From contig JAUWRC010000010.1 of assembly GCA_030610745.1 (NCBI GenBank), positions 1 to 23,162 on the forward strand: a stretch of 23,162 nt of DNA, given 5' to 3'. Under the pieces are notes generated by a model. That model made no database searches and was not told the DNA's origin. It worked only from the letters and a program-made list of their open reading frames with translations. The DNA is from Clostridia bacterium. GTDB taxonomy: Bacteria; Aerophobota; Aerophobia; Aerophobales; AE-B3A. The translations under genes were made by a program, and so were the position numbers. Every line of letters starts with the position of its first letter. Within the stretch, counting starts at the first letter, position 1. This document shows positions 7,332 to 13,523 of this stretch, one piece after another.

Positions 7332-7462
7332 AATTTTTAAAGGGTACTGTCTGAAAGTGGAAGAGTATTTTAAGCCTATCTTTTGCAAACCTCGGTAAAT
7401 AAGAGTTTACATACAATTGTAATGCAAAAAGTATAAAATAATTGAATAAAGGAGGTTACGTC

Positions 7463-8170
7463 ATGAAAATTCAAAAGTTTGCACAGTCAACATTTATCAT
7501 CGAGAATAATGCAGAAAAGCGTTTACTTATTGATCCTGGAAAATATAACTTTGATAAGGGATTTAGAGTAAAGGATTTCGGTAGAATAGATGCCTTGATC
7601 ATAACTCATAAGCATGCTGACCACTTCGATATAGATGTAGTGAAATCAATAGTGGATGTTTACAAACCTATTATTTTAACTAATCCGGAGATTTCAATCA
7701 TTCTTCGTAATCAAACTATTGGTTCCATAGTGGGACGGATTAATGATAGTTTTGATCTTATGGGTTTCTCACTGACTTGCATAAAGACTGACCATGTTGT
7801 TAGAGATGAGGTAGTAGTTAATTTTGGTATAGTGATTGAGACAGATGGGAAACGAATCTATTATACAAGTGATACGCGATATATAGAACCACAATTATTA
7901 CCCCATAAGAAGATCAACGAGCCTGATATTTTATGTATACCTATTAGTAATAGAGGTGTTGTAATGAGTATAGACGATGCATTGTATTTTGCTAATGAGA
8001 TTAAACCAAAAGTTGTAATCCCTATGCATTATGATAGTCCGAAAGATAAGGATAGAATTCGCCCTGAACATTTTGTTGAGCGTTTGAAGATGTTTAAGGA
8101 ACCACTTGAAAACCTTTCAAAGGTGCAGGCTAAAATATTGTCTTTTGGGGAGAAAATGAAAGTAAAATAG
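7463..8170 (+). CDS. metallo-beta-lactamase-fold hydrolase (UlaG/YtkL-like)
   Basis: 235-aa metal-dependent hydrolase of the MBL superfamily. The signature HKHADH gives H49, H51, D53 and H54; H111 (TDH), D137 (TSDTRY) and H189 (IPMHYDS) complete a two-metal site, so it looks active. It is closest in style to the stand-alone Lactamase_B_3/UlaG-like group that cleaves lactones, phosphodiesters or sugar-phosphate derivatives; the substrate is unknown. I chose ATG 7463 because GGAGG sits 7 bases upstream of it; an in-frame TTG at 7442 lies before the SD. It opens a five-gene cluster. A palindrome TACAATTGTA and AT-rich TATAAAAT lie upstream at about 7412-7439, but no well-spaced promoter is seen. 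Confidence 0.8.
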   Translation: MKIQKFAQSTFIIENNAEKRLLIDPGKYNFDKGFRVKDFGRIDALIITHKHADHFDIDVVKSIVDVYKPIILTNPEISIILRNQTIGSIVGRINDSFDLMGFSLTCIKTDHVVRDEVVVNFGIVIETDGKRIYYTSDTRYIEPQLLPHKKINEPDILCIPISNRGVVMSIDDALYFANEIKPKVVIPMHYDSPKDKDRIRPEHFVERLKMFKEPLENLSKVQAKILSFGEKMKVK

Positions 8171-8192
8171 AGCATTAAAGAGGTTGCTTAAA

Positions 8193-8852
8193 ATGAACTT
8201 AAGGTATTGTCTTATTGCGGTTGAAGGAATCGATGGTAGTGGTAAGACAACAGTTGCTCAACATATTGATGAGTTTCTAAGAAGAAAGAACTTAAATACC
8301 TCTTTGATTGAGAGTGGGGGTATGCCTGGAAAATCTATTGTCTCACAGATAAAAAGGATTACCCATAACTTTGAAAATAAAGACATGACATGGACTACCG
8401 AGACTTTCTTGTACCTAGCACGCCTTGCTCAACGAGTAGACGAATACATTAGACCCCTCCTTGATAATAAAAGTATAGTCATAGTTGATCGTTTCACGAT
8501 GTCAGTGCTAGTTCTTGCACATTATGCACGAGGGCAACCTAGAGATCTTATGATACAAATGCTGAATTTTGCAATAAGGAAAATTAATGCAGATTTAACA
8601 ATTCTTTGCGATCTTGAGCCTTCTGTTGCACTTACTCGAATAACTTCGTCCGGGGAACCTCCTAGCCGCAAGGAGAGCGAAGGAGTGCATCTTTTGAATG
8701 TTCTCCGATTAGGTTATTTGCAAGAGGTAGAGCAATTAGGTGAGCTGTGTGTTATCCTAAGGACAGATCAGATGTCTCTACAGGATATGTTGAGTGAAGC
8801 AGAAAGTAAAGTATGCAACTTTTTAAGGAAGAGGTGGAACAACAGTGTTTGA
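8193..8852 (+). CDS. thymidylate-kinase-like nucleotide kinase
   Basis: 219-aa P-loop kinase. The N-terminus VEGIDGSGKTT (P-loop G12-T19) and VDRF at residues 98-101 place it in the thymidylate kinase family, which phosphorylates dTMP. Residues near 150-165 (SSGEPPSRKESEG) fit the LID. Two canonical features differ. The 'REPGG' loop is replaced by IESGGMPG at about 39-46, and the DRY/DRW motif is DRF without the usual downstream S..FQ. It may therefore act on another monophosphate. ATG 8193 is chosen because AGAGG (8179-8183) is well spaced to it; the in-frame TTG at 8184 is too close. Its end overlaps the glycerate kinase start by 8 nt. Confidence 0.75.
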   Translation: MNLRYCLIAVEGIDGSGKTTVAQHIDEFLRRKNLNTSLIESGGMPGKSIVSQIKRITHNFENKDMTWTTETFLYLARLAQRVDEYIRPLLDNKSIVIVDRFTMSVLVLAHYARGQPRDLMIQMLNFAIRKINADLTILCDLEPSVALTRITSSGEPPSRKESEGVHLLNVLRLGYLQEVEQLGELCVILRTDQMSLQDMLSEAESKVCNFLRKRWNNSV

Positions 8853-10026
8853 TTATCTTAAGTTTTTGATCGCACCCGGGCCCTTCAAAGAGTGTCTTCT
8901 GGCAGAACAAGTAGCGGATGCTATTGAGGAAGGATTTAAAGAGGTATTACCTGAGGTTACCTGTCTAAAATTACCAATGTGTGATGGGGGAACTGGTTTT
9001 GTTCAGAGAATAGTCGAACACTCCAATGGAATTCAGAGATTCTGTAGAGTGAGAGATCCTTTAGGAGAACCCATTAGGGCATTCTATGGTATAGTTAATA
9101 AGGGGGGGGAAAAGCTCGGTATTATAGAAAGTGCATCTGCTGCCGGCTTAGTTTTGGTTCCAAGAGAAAAACGAGACCCTAAAATTACTTCTACTTTTGG
9201 CGTAGGAGAGCTAATGAGAAAAGCTCTTGATGAAGGTTGTTCTGAGTTGGTTATCGGGTGCGGAGATAGTGCTACGAATGATGGTGGTCTTGGGTTAGCA
9301 AAGGCATTGGGAATAAGATTCCTCAATAAAAATGGCAAAGAATTACCTGAAGGGGGAGGTAGTCTGAGAAATTTGTATGCAATTGATCTTAATAACATGG
9401 ATCCAAGAATTTCTCAGACAAGGATTACTGTTGCATGCAACCTAACCAGTATTCTGTGTGGACTTGAAGGTACATCATATGTATATGGTCCTCAGAAAGG
9501 TGCCAATGCTCAGACAGTTGAACTCTTAGCAGGAGGGTTGGAAAACTATGCAAATATCATATATGGGATGACGGGAAAGGATGTAAGATATATACCCGGT
9601 GGTGGAGGAGCTGGGGGCCTAGCTGCTGCATTGTATGCCTTTATGAATGCACGGCTACGCTTTAGTCTAAATGTTGTGACTGATTTCCTAGATCTTGATA
9701 AATATTTGCAAGATGTAGATATTGTGATTGTGGGTGAAGGGAGGATTGACAGTAGGACAGCAGGCGGTAAGGTGGCATGCGCTGTTGCGTTAATGGCTAA
9801 GAAATATAATCTTCCTGTTGTAGCTATCGTTGGTGATATTGCTGATGATGTTGGTATTTTGTATTATAACGGTATAGATCACATCGAACCGATATGTCCT
9901 GGCCCTGCTACCATAGAACAGTCGATATCAAAAGCAAGAGAGTGGATTACTGAAACGGCCATGAGAATAATACGGTTGTTAACCGTCGGTATTAAATTCC
10001 GTTTCGACAAGGAAATTATAAAATGA
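8845..10026 (+). CDS. glycerate kinase (GarK/GlxK family)
   Basis: 393 aa, full length for the family that phosphorylates glycerate to 2- or 3-phosphoglycerate with ATP. Conserved stretches are in order: an N-terminal FLIAPGPFKECLLA (family usually APDSFKGSLSA), CDGGTGF (usually DGGEGT), GCGDSATNDGGLGLAKALG, PGGGGAGGLAAAL and VGEGRIDSRTAGGK. The two N-terminal motifs are visibly divergent (DSFKGS to GPFKEC), so substrate preference could have changed. The GTG start follows GAGGTGG. It overlaps the kinase gene before it and, by ATGA, the HAD gene after it, so all are translationally coupled. Confidence 0.8.
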   Translation: MFDYLKFLIAPGPFKECLLAEQVADAIEEGFKEVLPEVTCLKLPMCDGGTGFVQRIVEHSNGIQRFCRVRDPLGEPIRAFYGIVNKGGEKLGIIESASAAGLVLVPREKRDPKITSTFGVGELMRKALDEGCSELVIGCGDSATNDGGLGLAKALGIRFLNKNGKELPEGGGSLRNLYAIDLNNMDPRISQTRITVACNLTSILCGLEGTSYVYGPQKGANAQTVELLAGGLENYANIIYGMTGKDVRYIPGGGGAGGLAAALYAFMNARLRFSLNVVTDFLDLDKYLQDVDIVIVGEGRIDSRTAGGKVACAVALMAKKYNLPVVAIVGDIADDVGILYYNGIDHIEPICPGPATIEQSISKAREWITETAMRIIRLLTVGIKFRFDKEIIK

Positions 10027-10712
10027 GAAATTTAGGTCAAATACAGGGAATTATTTTCGACCTTGGTAAAACTTTGATGTTCATACCGAATGAATACGAC
10101 TTAGAAAGTGGAATTGCAAAATTAGTAGGGCAAACAAGAGAAAATGTGGCAATGATTATTTATGATTTGTGCCATAAATATCTTAAGATATCTGCGGAGG
10201 ATTTTACTAATAAGTTGTGTCAAAAATTGAATAAGAACAATAAGCCAGATCTGGGGAATAATCTGCGGACTATTTGTCAAAATTCCGTTCAAGAATCTAG
10301 ACTTCAGTCTGACGCTCTCTATGCACTGTCCACCTTGAAAAAAAGAGGGTACAAATTATCTTTGGTTTCAAATACTAGCCCTTTAAGCAAATCTCGCATC
10401 CAAAAATTAAATATAGTTGATTATTTTGATTATATTGTATTTTCTTGTGATGTCGGCTATTCAAAACCAGATCCGAGAATCTTCTTACATGCAATCCATC
10501 TAATGGGAATAGTACCTCAGCAGACATGTATTATAGGAGATAGAATTAGGACTATAGCCTTAGGGGCAGATATACTCGGAGCGAGATTGATTCTAGTTGA
10601 AAGAAGGATGCAAGATGTCGTTGTGTCTGAACAAGTTCCAGTGGATGCTATTGTTCCAAATCTTGTAAAACTTGTAGAGTTACCAATGTTAAAAGGTATA
10701 GAAAATGGTTAA
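10023..10712 (+). CDS. HAD-superfamily hydrolase, copy 1
   Basis: 229-aa HAD subfamily IA-like protein. Motif I is IIFDLGKTL with the nucleophile at D13; the +2 position, usually Asp, is Gly, as in several HAD-IA groups. Motif II is LVSNTS (about residues 113-118), motif III KPDPRIF, motif IV IIGDRIRT. In motif IV the second acidic residue of the usual GDRxxTD is absent (GDRIRTI). Phosphatase activity is therefore plausible but not assured. It begins inside the glycerate kinase stop codon (ATGA) and overlaps the next gene by 8 nt. It and the next gene are diverged tandem paralogues. Confidence 0.7.
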   Translation: MRNLGQIQGIIFDLGKTLMFIPNEYDLESGIAKLVGQTRENVAMIIYDLCHKYLKISAEDFTNKLCQKLNKNNKPDLGNNLRTICQNSVQESRLQSDALYALSTLKKRGYKLSLVSNTSPLSKSRIQKLNIVDYFDYIVFSCDVGYSKPDPRIFLHAIHLMGIVPQQTCIIGDRIRTIALGADILGARLILVERRMQDVVVSEQVPVDAIVPNLVKLVELPMLKGIENG

Positions 10713-11391
10713 CACATTACTTGTAGATTTATTTGACACAATTATTACACTCGCTGTCAAGCCCCGGGATACATTGCAGAAGCAATTAGGAGTTGCAAAT
10801 CCATATGAAATTGAGTACATTGCGCAAGCTCTTTGTATACGATTTCCTGGGATGAATTCTAAAGAATTCATTCAGAGATTGGTAAAAAAATTAAATATTA
10901 GGAAAAGTGGGTATGTTGTAGCTATTTACCACGCATGGGAAAGCACTGTTAAGAAAGCTAAATTTATTGATGGCGCGCTTGAGGCCTTAAGAACTCTTCG
11001 CAATTTAGGATATAAGCTTGTACTAGTTTCTAACACTACACCTCCCACACGAGATTTGATTAGAGAAATAAAAATAGATCAACTCTTTGACTCAATCATT
11101 CTGTCATGCGATGTTGGATTTCTCAAACCAAACTCTCAGATATTTAAAATTGCTTTAAAGTCTGTTAGTGCAAGTTCTGGAGAATCATGCATGGTTGGGA
11201 ACAAATGGGCTACAGATATAAATGGAGCTGTTGATTTTGGACTAAAAGGAATTCTAATAGATGAAAAAATAAATAAGCCTATTTCCCATGAAAAAAATTC
11301 TAGAATCATAGCTGTTGTTCCATCGATAAGATATGTTCCCTCAATTATTAGTGAAATAAATAGCAAAAGTCGACATCAAGATAATAAATAA
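10705..11391 (+). CDS. HAD-superfamily hydrolase, copy 2
   Basis: 228 aa, last gene of the five-gene cassette. Motif I is LLVDLFDTI with nucleophile D8. Motif II is LVSNTTPP, motif III contains FLKPNSQIF, motif IV is MVGNKWATDI, where Asn replaces the first Asp but the second Asp is kept. This differs from copy 1, which keeps the first and lacks the second. The ATG lies in the AATGGTTAA overlap with copy 1. The same eight-base overlap arrangement joins the TPR and ATPase genes. A pseudogene remnant begins about 10 bp after the stop, so the right edge of the cassette may be a recombination point. Confidence 0.7.
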   Translation: MVNTLLVDLFDTIITLAVKPRDTLQKQLGVANPYEIEYIAQALCIRFPGMNSKEFIQRLVKKLNIRKSGYVVAIYHAWESTVKKAKFIDGALEALRTLRNLGYKLVLVSNTTPPTRDLIREIKIDQLFDSIILSCDVGFLKPNSQIFKIALKSVSASSGESCMVGNKWATDINGAVDFGLKGILIDEKINKPISHEKNSRIIAVVPSIRYVPSIISEINSKSRHQDNK

Positions 11392-11401
11392 AAAAACTAC
11401 T

Positions 11402-11692
11402 GTTTTGCCTAATGTATTATATATGGGATAGCTTTAAAGTTAAAAAACTTGACTTTCGCTATAGATATAGCCAGGCCGCATGATAATAAAAAATACTATT
11501 GTTTTGGAGCTGAATGGTGGCTAAGCAATGCATTAGCTTTAAGAGTAGGTGTATAAAACGAATCAAGATATTGGAAAGGAAATAACTGCAGGCATAGGTC
11601 TTAAGATGGGTAAAACCAGCATTGATTATGCCTATATGCCTTATGGTGATTTAGATATTACTCAAAGAATCTCTTCTGAAATAAAATTTTAG
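11402..11692 (+). pseudogene. 3' remnant of a PorV-like outer-membrane protein gene
   Basis: Three frames in succession match the last ~95 residues of the intact PorV-like protein at 21797-22696: VLPNVLYM, then from 11425 GIALKLKNLTFAIDIARP and FGAEWWLSNALALRVG, then from about 11552 KTNQDIGKEITAGIGLKMGK and SIDYAYMPYGDLDITQRIS, ending at TAG 11690-11692. The intact copy has GMAYKT, AELWLSRDIAIRVG, LTAGAGLRIGKLSLDYAYM at the same places. Two frameshifts (near 11424 and 11550) and the missing N-terminal two thirds make it non-functional. Similarity to the intact gene is moderate, so it descends from a different paralogue rather than a recent copy. Confidence 0.8.
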
Positions 11693-11764
11693 TATTTAGG
11701 GAAGTTGTATTCTTTTTTTACTCCTCAACAGCAAAGTCTGATCTAAATTTTAGTTGTATTCCCC

Positions 11765-11897
11765 CGATACGCCTGACCGTCCCTCCACCCGTCAGGCCGT
11801 ATCGCCCGCAAAACCCCATCAGCTTCGAAAGCCATTTCTAATAGCTTACTAGCAATTAGAAACCGTCCCTTTCAGGGACTTGTCTTACCAAGCTGAT
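11765..11897. other. hairpin and three-way-junction element in non-coding DNA
   Basis: A 13-bp stem CGATACGCCTGAC (11765-11777) pairs with GTCAGG-C-CGTATCG (11791-11804), with one bulged C and a C-rich loop. Next, ATCAGCTT (11818-11825) and AAGCTGAT (11890-11897) close a junction holding TTTCTAAT/ATTAGAAA (11835-11862) and GTCCCT-TTC-AGGGAC (11865-11879). The hammerhead core (CUGANGA...GAAA) is not present. Function unknown; it immediately precedes the small-RNA promoter. The 70 bases between the pseudogene and this element hold only a repeated GTTGTATTC. Confidence 0.6.
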
Positions 11898-11922
11898 TTC
11901 CCCATTTTCTCTCTTTAGCTAA

Positions 11923-11951
11923 TTGTTCTAATTACTCATTCATGATAATAT
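11923..11951 (+). promoter_or_regulatory. promoter of the candidate small RNA
   Basis: TTGTTC (11923-11928), a 17-bp spacer, then TAATAT (11946-11951) with TG one base before it (extended -10). Transcription would begin at about 11958-11959, exactly where the closing stem of the RNA structure begins (GG at 11959-11960). Confidence 0.65.
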
Positions 11952-11958
11952 AAAAGTA

Positions 11959-12116
11959 GGTTCGCTAGTAACCTTTCGTGGCAAGGAAATGGTTACTTCC
12001 TCTTGCTCTTGCTGGTAGAGGAGGCAAGAGGGGAACTGAGTAAGCAGATCTTCTCTTGCTCAAGCGAACCCTATAATGCGATACCAAAAAGACAGGCTTT
12101 CATAGCCTGTCTTTTT
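11959..12116 (+). ncRNA. candidate structured small RNA with four-way junction and terminator, ~158 nt
   Basis: GGTTCGCT (11959-11966) pairs with AGCGAACC (12063-12070) and closes three hairpins. Hairpin 1 is AGTAACC plus TTTC paired with GAAA and GGTTACT (11967-11997, one bulged T). Hairpin 2 is CCTCTTGC/GCAAGAGG (11999-12031). Hairpin 3 is GAGTAAG plus AGA paired with TCT and CTTGCTC (12038-12061), with one U-G pair that is possible only in + strand RNA. A terminator follows at 12086-12116 and a promoter precedes. CTCTTGC occurs in hairpins 2 and 3 and could exchange pairing partners. It does not match tmRNA, RNase P, 6S, SRP RNA, a T-box or a riboswitch known to me. No ORF is present. Confidence 0.65.
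12086..12116 (+). terminator. strong rho-independent terminator of the small RNA
   Basis: AAAAAGACAGGCT (12086-12098) and AGCCTGTCTTTTT (12104-12116) form a perfect 13-bp stem around TTCAT. Symmetric A and T flanks mean it could work in both directions. Confidence 0.9.
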
Positions 12117-12380
12117 GTAATAAAGAAAAAAGCCCCAAGGGTTTTGTCTTCTGGCATCCTATGCTCCTAAATTTACCTCATTTTAAAGACTATATATCGT
12201 ATTTTAATAATGAGAGAAGAACTATTTATCTTATTTTACCCCACCCAAATAGAAAAAATTATCCTCACTTTCAGTTTAAAGAAACTTATCTGTTCCTTTC
12301 GCTTTAAAGGGTAACCCTCCTTGCTAAGATAAACCCGCAAGGAAACCTCCCTTATCGCTCCAGTCACTAAAAATTAGTTT
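12117..12380. other. gene-free, AT-rich spacer with weak hairpins
   Basis: No ORF with a plausible start and SD is seen on either strand. It contains TTTAAAG/CTTTAAA (12275-12281/12302-12308), GGGTAACCC at about 12309-12317, and CCTTGC/GCAAGG (12319-12324/12337-12342). CTTATTTTACC occurs here (12230-12240) and again inside the next element (12400-12410). Confidence 0.5.
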
Positions 12381-12599
12381 TGGCTGTCTATCACTTCTCC
12401 TTATTTTACCATAGGAACTGAGAATTTGTCCAAGGTAGAATTTTTCAAATCTCCACCTTGACAAACAGCACTCTTTAGATGGGGAAAAGTCTTTGACTTT
12501 ACCACAACTTAAAGAGTTTGGGTATAAATTAACTCACTTCCTGAGCTAATTTAACCTTCCCAACCCTATGTTTTTTTGTTTTTGAGTGATAGACAGCCA
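12381..12599. other. 219-bp multi-armed inverted-repeat element upstream of ssb
   Basis: TGGCTGTCTATCACT (12381-12395) and AGTGATAGACAGCCA (12585-12599) are a perfect 15-bp inverted repeat. Between them are three arms. The first is TTTGTCCAAGGT/ACCTTGACAAA (12425-12436/12455-12465, one bulge). The second is CTCTTTA/TAAAGAG (12471-12516) with AAAGTC-TTT-GACTTT inside. The third is AAATTAACTCA/TGAGCTAATTT (12526-12552), with outer TTGGG/CCCAA. The only mismatch in the third arm (A-C on +) becomes a G-U pair on the minus strand, hinting at minus-strand RNA if it is transcribed. The topology (closing stem, three arms) and size are like the element at 2468-2684. The stretch 12600-12654 leads to the ssb SD and can form CCAGC/GCTGG. 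Confidence 0.7.
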
Positions 12600-12654
12600 G
12601 CGGGTCAAACCACTCGCCTTATTATTAAACAGCTGGTGAAAGGAATTAAAAACA

Positions 12655-13005
12655 ATGTTAAAGCAAGACACCAATTCAGTCATTCTCACTGGAAATCTGG
12701 TTCAAAATCCAGAAGTAGTTGAAAAGGGAGAGTTTAAGATGGCCAAGATGATTGTAGCGGTAAATGGAAAAGATGAAGGAGAGGTTATGTTTGTCAAGAT
12801 AGCTACTCAGGATAAATTGGCTGATTTTGTTAGTCAGAATCTATCCAAAGGAGATGGAGTGATAGTCATGGGAAAGCTCTCTCAACTTAATGGAAGAAAA
12901 GATTTAGGTCTTGTCGGGCGATTGGTTTTCCCAGTTAGAAAGATACAGAGAAAACGCACGTTTTCCCAAGAGCCTCAGAAAACCAGTTATCAGAGTTCTT
13001 ATTAG
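12655..13005 (+). CDS. ssb: single-stranded DNA-binding protein (SSB), short form
   Basis: 116-aa OB-fold protein that coats single-stranded DNA during replication or transfer. Residues about 7-95 carry the SSB signature: VILTGNLVQNPEV at the start, a beta-rich core (MFVKIATQDKLADF), then SKGDGVIVMGKLSQ and VGRLVFPVRKI. The sequence ends QKTSYQSSY and lacks the acidic DDDIPF-type tip that recruits partners in housekeeping SSBs, as in many plasmid and phage versions. AAAGGA lies about 10 bases before ATG. It heads a cluster with two WGR genes and sits beside the large structured non-coding block, which would fit a role on element-specific single-stranded DNA. Confidence 0.8.
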   Translation: MLKQDTNSVILTGNLVQNPEVVEKGEFKMAKMIVAVNGKDEGEVMFVKIATQDKLADFVSQNLSKGDGVIVMGKLSQLNGRKDLGLVGRLVFPVRKIQRKRTFSQEPQKTSYQSSY

Positions 13006-13024
13006 AGATGACTGAAAGTGAGAA

Positions 13025-13056
13025 AAGGGGAGCGGGACAGAGTTCTCGCTCCCCTT
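13025..13056 (+). other. hairpin between ssb and the first WGR gene
   Basis: AAGGGGAGCG (13025-13034) and CGCTCCCCTT (13047-13056) form a perfect 10-bp stem with a 12-base loop, 20 bp after the ssb stop. No T run follows, so termination would be weak; it may set mRNA stability or partial read-through. Confidence 0.7.
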
Positions 13057-13095
13057 AACCAAAAACATCTTTATTTTATAAAAGGAAAAATTTGT

Positions 13096-13452
13096 ATGAT
13101 TTATTTAATAAACACTCAAGACAATCACTTCAAATTCTGGGAGGCTGAAATTAGAGAAAATAAAGGTAAAATAATCCTTTGGCGCAAGTGGGGAATGATA
13201 GGAACTTCAGGACAAGAGATGGTCGAGGAATATCCAACAAGAACTGAGGCTCAAGATAAATTAGATGAGCTAGTCCAAGAGAAATTAGCCAAAGGATATG
13301 AGTATCATTACGGGGTAATTAGAGAAGTAGCTGATATTCCTTTTTGCGATGAAACAGAAGAACACTTTTTGAAAAGATTGAAAGAGATTGAAAAAGGAGA
13401 GAATGAATCAATCTTTGAAGGAGGATCCAGAAAACTCAAAAACGAAAAATAA
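13096..13452 (+). CDS. stand-alone WGR-domain protein, copy 1
   Basis: 118 aa. Residues about 1-80 are a WGR domain (MIYLINTQ at the start, FWEAEI, LWRKWGMIGTSGQ, then YPTRTEAQDKL). WGR domains bind nucleic acid in bacterial MolR-type proteins and near DNA breaks in eukaryotic PARPs. The eponymous WGR is WGM here. The remaining 35 residues are charged helix (LKRLKEIEKGENE). I start it at ATG 13096, which has AAAGGA upstream and aligns exactly with copy 2. The frame opens further upstream at GTG 13018, but that would translate through the hairpin. It lies between ssb and a second WGR gene, in the same direction. Confidence 0.75.
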   Translation: MIYLINTQDNHFKFWEAEIRENKGKIILWRKWGMIGTSGQEMVEEYPTRTEAQDKLDELVQEKLAKGYEYHYGVIREVADIPFCDETEEHFLKRLKEIEKGENESIFEGGSRKLKNEK

Positions 13453-13476
13453 AATCTCTTGTTTCTAAATCATTAA

Positions 13477-13506
13477 AAAGGAGAGAGGGAGGGTTCTCTC
13501 TCCTTT
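13477..13506 (+). other. hairpin between the two WGR genes
   Basis: AAAGGAGAGAG (13477-13487) and CTCTCTCCTTT (13496-13506) form a perfect 11-bp stem with an 8-base loop, ending 17 bp before the copy 2 start. It resembles the hairpin before copy 1 in having a purine-rich 5' arm and no T run. The usable SD (AAAGGA) lies just after the stem. Confidence 0.7.
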
Positions 13507-13523
13507 CGTAAAGGAATTATACC

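Noticed and set aside
7442..7462. TTG start for the MBL hydrolase
   Set aside because: The GGAGG SD lies downstream of this codon and is correctly spaced to ATG 7463.
9084..9398. 104-codon minus-strand ORF inside the glycerate kinase gene
   Set aside because: It is antisense to a well-conserved gene and shows no SD or family resemblance.
11818..11897. Hammerhead ribozyme in the three-way junction
   Set aside because: The CUGANGA and GAAA core bases are not in the required positions; CTGAT is followed by TTC.
11959..12070. tRNA or known housekeeping RNA
   Set aside because: No acceptor CCA, no standard T-loop, and no tmRNA, RNase P, 6S or SRP signatures; arm sizes do not fit a tRNA.
13018..13095. 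Upstream extension of the first WGR gene to a GTG
   Set aside because: It would translate a 10-bp hairpin, has no SD, and the ATG at 13096 aligns exactly with the paralogue's start.
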